Positions 60,916-64,000 of a stretch of 64,000 nucleotides of DNA are shown here, one piece after another. Location: NCBI GenBank assembly GCA_947498455.1, contig CANMKK010000017.1, forward strand, positions 46,861-110,860. Reading direction: 5' to 3'. The notes beneath the pieces are model-generated. The model saw nothing but the letters and a program-made list of their open reading frames with translations. It was not told where the DNA came from and searched no databases. The first letter of the stretch is position 1. Each line of letters begins with the position of its first letter. The stretch is from an uncultured Aquimarina sp. (GTDB taxonomy: Bacteria; Bacteroidota; Bacteroidia; Flavobacteriales; Flavobacteriaceae). Position numbers and translations under genes: made by a program.

Positions 60916-62269
60916 TGTTATTACACTAAGTGTAGTATGTTTTACAGGAATATTTGCTCAGAATAAAAAAACTAAGCTTACCGAAAAATTTGCTGTTAAT
61001 AAAGATGTTGTTGTTAATTTAAATACAAGTTATACGGCAGTAGTATTTGAAACTTGGAATAAAAAAACGGTAGCTGTAGAAGCGTATATAGAAGGAGAAA
61101 ACTTGACAGAAGAAAATAGTGAGCGTTTATTATACAATTGGCAAGTTGAGGCATTAGGTAATGAACGAGAAATTACTATTAATGCAGTTACAGGAAATTT
61201 TTGGCCAGAAAAGGTAGCGCCAACAGCAAATATCAATACTAACAATATGCCAGAATTTAGGACATTAGTACCTATGATTGCTGATATGTTAGGTCCTATT
61301 TTAAAAAATATTGAAAATAACCCAATGCCAAGCGCTCTTTCACAGAATCTTGCTAGTATGAATTTTGATACTCATAAGTTTAAGGAAAATGAAGAGAAAT
61401 ATATAAAGCAATGGGGAGATCAAATTAAAGAAAAATTTGGAGATAACTCAGAAAATGTAATCAAAAACTGGACAAAAGAGTTAAGTAAGAATACGCAACA
61501 AGTGCAAGTCTCAGAACAAAAATGGGGAGGAGAACAATTCGCTCAGCGTATGCAAGCTTGGGCTTCTCAATTCTCAGGAGAATTTTCTGGGAATTTGGAA
61601 ATTGTTCAAAGAAATGGCGATAATGTAAGAGTATATAGATATAACTCGAATAAAATAAATTCAGGAAAAATAAATAGGATTATAAAAATCTTAATGCCGG
61701 AAGAAGCAATACTAAAATTGAATATTAGACATGGAGATATAAAATTAGCAAAAAAAACGAGTAATATGATAGCTTCTTTAAGACATACAAAACTCGAGGC
61801 TAATATAATTGATGGAGAGAATACATTTATTAGGGCTTCGTATTCTCCTTTGGCGATACAGCAATGGAATAGTGGTCGGTTGGTTATTAATTATGTAAAA
61901 AACTGTAGAATAAAAAAAGCTAAGAACCTGAGGTTGAATGTAGACTCTAGTAATGCTTTTATTCAGGAACTAGGTGGGAATACTGCTGTTTCTGGTAGTT
62001 TTGGAGCGATCACTGTTGTCAATCTTTTAGAATCGTTTTCAACATTAGATTTGGTAGTTGAGAATAGCGATTTTAAGTTAAAGCTACCTAAATCGGCGTT
62101 CAATTTTACATATAATGGAGCGCAAAGCAGGATTTCATTACCAAAGGAGTTAGAAGTGAAGGCTAGAAGAAATTTTGGAAATGTATTCGTTAATGGATTT
62201 CAGAATACCCGTAATACAGATAAAATGATCACAATAAGTGCTAAGTATAGTGATATAATATTACAGTAG
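60887..62269 (+). CDS. Exported DUF4097-like beta-helix surface protein
   Basis: A 460-residue protein started at ATG 60887 (TTG at 60881 is a possible alternative). It has a signal peptide ending IFAQ and then a long central charged region (about 90-240, QVSEQKWGGEQF and similar). The C-terminal half (about 265-460) consists of short parallel-strand repeats such as ILKLNIRHGDIKLAK, MIASLRHTKLEANI, NLRLNVDSSNAFIQEL and DLVVENSDFKLKLP, as in DUF4097-type proteins. It overlaps the anti-sigma gene by 29 bp. Such proteins may be effectors or sensors of envelope stress. Confidence 0.7.
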   Translation: MKITLIYKLNVITLSVVCFTGIFAQNKKTKLTEKFAVNKDVVVNLNTSYTAVVFETWNKKTVAVEAYIEGENLTEENSERLLYNWQVEALGNEREITINAVTGNFWPEKVAPTANINTNNMPEFRTLVPMIADMLGPILKNIENNPMPSALSQNLASMNFDTHKFKENEEKYIKQWGDQIKEKFGDNSENVIKNWTKELSKNTQQVQVSEQKWGGEQFAQRMQAWASQFSGEFSGNLEIVQRNGDNVRVYRYNSNKINSGKINRIIKILMPEEAILKLNIRHGDIKLAKKTSNMIASLRHTKLEANIIDGENTFIRASYSPLAIQQWNSGRLVINYVKNCRIKKAKNLRLNVDSSNAFIQELGGNTAVSGSFGAITVVNLLESFSTLDLVVENSDFKLKLPKSAFNFTYNGAQSRISLPKELEVKARRNFGNVFVNGFQNTRNTDKMITISAKYSDIILQ

Positions 62270-62298
62270 ATTTATAAATAACGTGTTAATTGCAAAAG

Positions 62299-62335
62299 AA
62301 GGCCTTGCTAATCAATTTTAGCAGGGCCTTTTTAA
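62299..62335 (+). terminator. Terminator of the sigma/anti-sigma operon
   Basis: A 13-bp stem with one G-U pair (62299-62311 with 62318-62330) is followed by a T run. It lies 30 bp after the last gene of the operon. Confidence 0.85.
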
Positions 62336-62634
62336 CAATATTTAGGGAAGTATTTTGTGAATATATAACTACAAAAAAATAAATTAATTTAAACTAAGCA
62401 CTCCTAACATGCGCAAACCTATCAGGATGAAATCTTCTAAATGTTGTGTTAAAATTAACATAAAACTTAGGGAATTCGAAGCTCTATTACAAACGTGCTA
62501 GAGTCTCTTTAGAAGAAAATCTGTGTTTGTGATTTATTATTTTATACTAAGCGTTATTTTGTTAAATGATTAAAAATAAAATAGTTGTGGAAAATGAAGC
62601 TTTTTGGTTAAATATTTAGAAGATATATAAAAAA

Positions 62635-62663
62635 TTGTGTTCGATAGTAGGTAACTAATTTTG
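62635..62663 (+). promoter_or_regulatory. Promoter candidate of the duplicated-domain protein gene
   Basis: TTG at 62635-62637 and TAATTTTG at 62656-62663 separated by 18 nt. The next gene starts at 62963, so the leader would be unusually long. Confidence 0.45.
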
Positions 62664-62962
62664 AAATACTGTTAAGTGATTAACTTTTTTTTAATAGTAT
62701 TTTAATTCTTTCAAGTCTGTTATTTCGGGTTGTTTGTCTGTGTAATTCGTTCTTTATCAGGTTTTATTTTGATATAATACTTTAAAACATTGAAAATCAA
62801 TTGATTGAATAATTAAAACTGTAAAAACATCGTTTTTTGTGTCATTGGTCGAAAATCAAAAACAGTTGATCTAAAAGTTTACTATTTTCTTCGCTTAACG
62901 ATAATTTAACAATATTATTGTATGGGATTCACGTAAATATTTTGCGATTTAAAAATTATTGG

Positions 62963-63598
62963 ATGAAAATTATTACTCTTTTATTTAGTTTACTTTTCTT
63001 AACGAGTTTAAATGCTCGAGTTGATGGTGATGGTTTGAATATAGAAAGAGAAGGTTTAATTATTGTGGTGATTGATTTTGAAGAAGGGGATAAGATTAAA
63101 TTATTCGAAGTTGAAACAGGAGATCATATCTTGTCTAAAACAAGAGGTCAAATTGATCTGAGTCAATTACCTTCTGGTAAGTACTTGTTGGAAAATAATA
63201 AAGGAGAATCTGTTGTTATAGAAAAAACAGACACGGATATTTTCGTAGAAGAAGAGTTAGGTACTGATTATATAGTGGCGAAGGATAGTGAGTATGCCGT
63301 GCCAAGTTCTATTAGCGTGGAAGAGCAATTGGAGAATTTTTATGTTGCTTCAGAATTAGATCCATTATATATTAATAGAGAAGGGGATATTATTACAGTA
63401 ATTGATTTTGAAGAAGGTGATCTTATTAAATTATTTGAAATTAAAAATACGGTTCACGTATTATCTAAAACAGTAGGTACAGTAGATTTATCTCAGTTAC
63501 CAGTAGGAAAGTATGTTTTAGAAAATAATAAAGGACAGTCTACGATTATTGAGAAGTTTGAGGAGAAAGAAGAGGAGTATGTCGTAGCATATAATTAA
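62963..63598 (+). CDS. Exported protein with two tandem beta-sandwich repeats
   Basis: A 211-residue protein started at ATG 62963 (an upstream in-frame ATG at 62918 would add a poor N-terminus). It has a signal peptide ending LNAR. Two repeats follow, each built as IxREGxII-VIDFEEGDxIKLFE, a short variable part, HxLSKTxGxxDLSQLPxGKYxLENNKGxSxxIEK (about residues 30-85 and 130-190). The end of each repeat resembles the strand pattern of T9SS type A sorting domains, but without the usual N-terminal part. I do not recognise the family. Confidence 0.7.
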   Translation: MKIITLLFSLLFLTSLNARVDGDGLNIEREGLIIVVIDFEEGDKIKLFEVETGDHILSKTRGQIDLSQLPSGKYLLENNKGESVVIEKTDTDIFVEEELGTDYIVAKDSEYAVPSSISVEEQLENFYVASELDPLYINREGDIITVIDFEEGDLIKLFEIKNTVHVLSKTVGTVDLSQLPVGKYVLENNKGQSTIIEKFEEKEEEYVVAYN

Positions 63599-64000
63599 GA
63601 AAATTAAATTAGAATTCTTTTTAGAATAAGTAGAATTTGGGGAGAAAACTGCCTGCGAAATTATTTCCAGGCAGTTTTTATTTTTTTCACTAAGAAGTAT
63701 CATGTAACTCATACTACCTTCGGTATCATATTTCGTAAAAGAAAGCTCTTTTTATTTCTTGATGTGAAACACCAGATTTGCGAGTATGCAATCTTCTCTG
63801 TATTACCAATTTGATAATGTATGTATACTTTGTCAAAGTATTTGTTGTTATACGATTTACGCATAAAACTTTCGCATATAGTACAAAATAATTCAAACTC
63901 CTTATGCGAACTTCTTATCTATATGGACTACCTAGTAAATTTGGGACTATTTTTTAAGCCACATTATTTATTTGTTTCATTTTAATTTTTAGTTCCATTT
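63599..64000. other. End of window without a supported gene
   Basis: After the terminator at 63645-63680 there is AT-rich sequence to the edge. On the minus strand a 14-codon frame starts near 63998 and ends near 63956, and may be the 3' end of a gene beyond the edge, but nothing supports this. Confidence 0.45.
63645..63680 (+). terminator. Terminator after the duplicated-domain protein gene
   Basis: AAAACTGCCTG pairs with CAGGCAGTTTT (63645-63655 with 63668-63678), with an inner GAAA/TTTC stem, followed by a T run. Confidence 0.85.

Larger units (their letters stand above)
62270..62962. other. Intergenic stretch before the duplicated-domain protein gene
   Basis: About 690 bases. After the terminator it is AT-rich. 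A promoter (TTG at 62635-62637, 18-nt spacer, TAATTTTG at 62656-62663) would give a leader of about 290 nt for the next gene. No gene is supported here. Confidence 0.5.

Overview
The window looks like chromosome from a marine-type member of the Flavobacteriaceae (Bacteroidota). The support is: AT-rich DNA; signal peptides ending in AQ or SQ; a secreted peptidase with a type IX secretion (T9SS) C-terminal sorting domain; repeated flavobacterial -7 promoter boxes (TAnnTTTG) in front of genes; and families typical of the phylum (DUF6952, DUF4920, DUF2911, MnmD, a long LptG, a DnaJ with a reduced zinc finger). The genus cannot be fixed from sequence alone; Aquimarina or a relative would fit. I saw no rRNA, tRNA, CRISPR array, insertion sequence or prophage.

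Layout. 1-5.4 kb: a Cys/Met-metabolism PLP enzyme cut by the window edge, with a structured leader; a hybrid histidine kinase; a peroxiredoxin-thioredoxin-DUF6952 cluster. 5.4-15.2 kb: a T9SS-exported M36 metallopeptidase, then a co-directional run tpx-dgkA-ftsK-lolA-lptG-ribB (redox defence, lipid recycling, chromosome translocation, envelope lipid and lipoprotein transport, riboflavin). 15.2-24 kb: a DegT aminotransferase, a thioredoxin-like protein, a divergent nitroreductase/thioesterase pair with a symmetric promoter, NhaC, CrcB, an SRPBCC protein and an M49 peptidase. 24-30.1 kb: the least familiar part, an operon of subtilase, unknown 209-aa protein, NarL-type sensor kinase and LuxR-type regulator, followed by an unknown beta-barrel-like protein. 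30-42.6 kb: mostly housekeeping (MazG-like, IlvE, MnmD, YceI, GrpE-DnaJ), then a NatAB-type ABC exporter, an MscS channel and a sigma-54 regulator lacking a DNA-binding domain. 42.6-52.4 kb: tandem paralogous small proteins, PPK2, M28 peptidase, MATE pump, OmpA-like protein, PAP2 phosphatase, and long gene-poor stretches. 52.4-56 kb: a polyamine operon (arginine decarboxylase, agmatinase, deoxyhypusine-synthase-like protein). 56-64 kb: MeaB, DUF2911, a CrtI-like oxidoreductase, an ECF sigma/anti-sigma/surface-protein operon, and a small secreted protein with an internal duplication.

The best candidate for an undescribed system is the 24.0-30.1 kb block. A 24-bp near-identical element (21 of 24 positions, built around ATACCC...GGTAT) lies upstream of both the subtilase operon (30064-30087) and the beta-barrel gene (25393-25416). 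It sits 26 bp upstream of the TTTG of the promoter box in both places. This suggests that the two-component system encoded in the operon controls its own operon and the barrel gene as one regulon. Other signals: two orphan promoter-plus-terminator units that look like small RNAs (about 19985-20118 and 37022-37105); a probable CTG start codon on the hybrid kinase, shown by the signal peptide it restores; and a 29-bp symmetric divergent promoter at 17762-17790.
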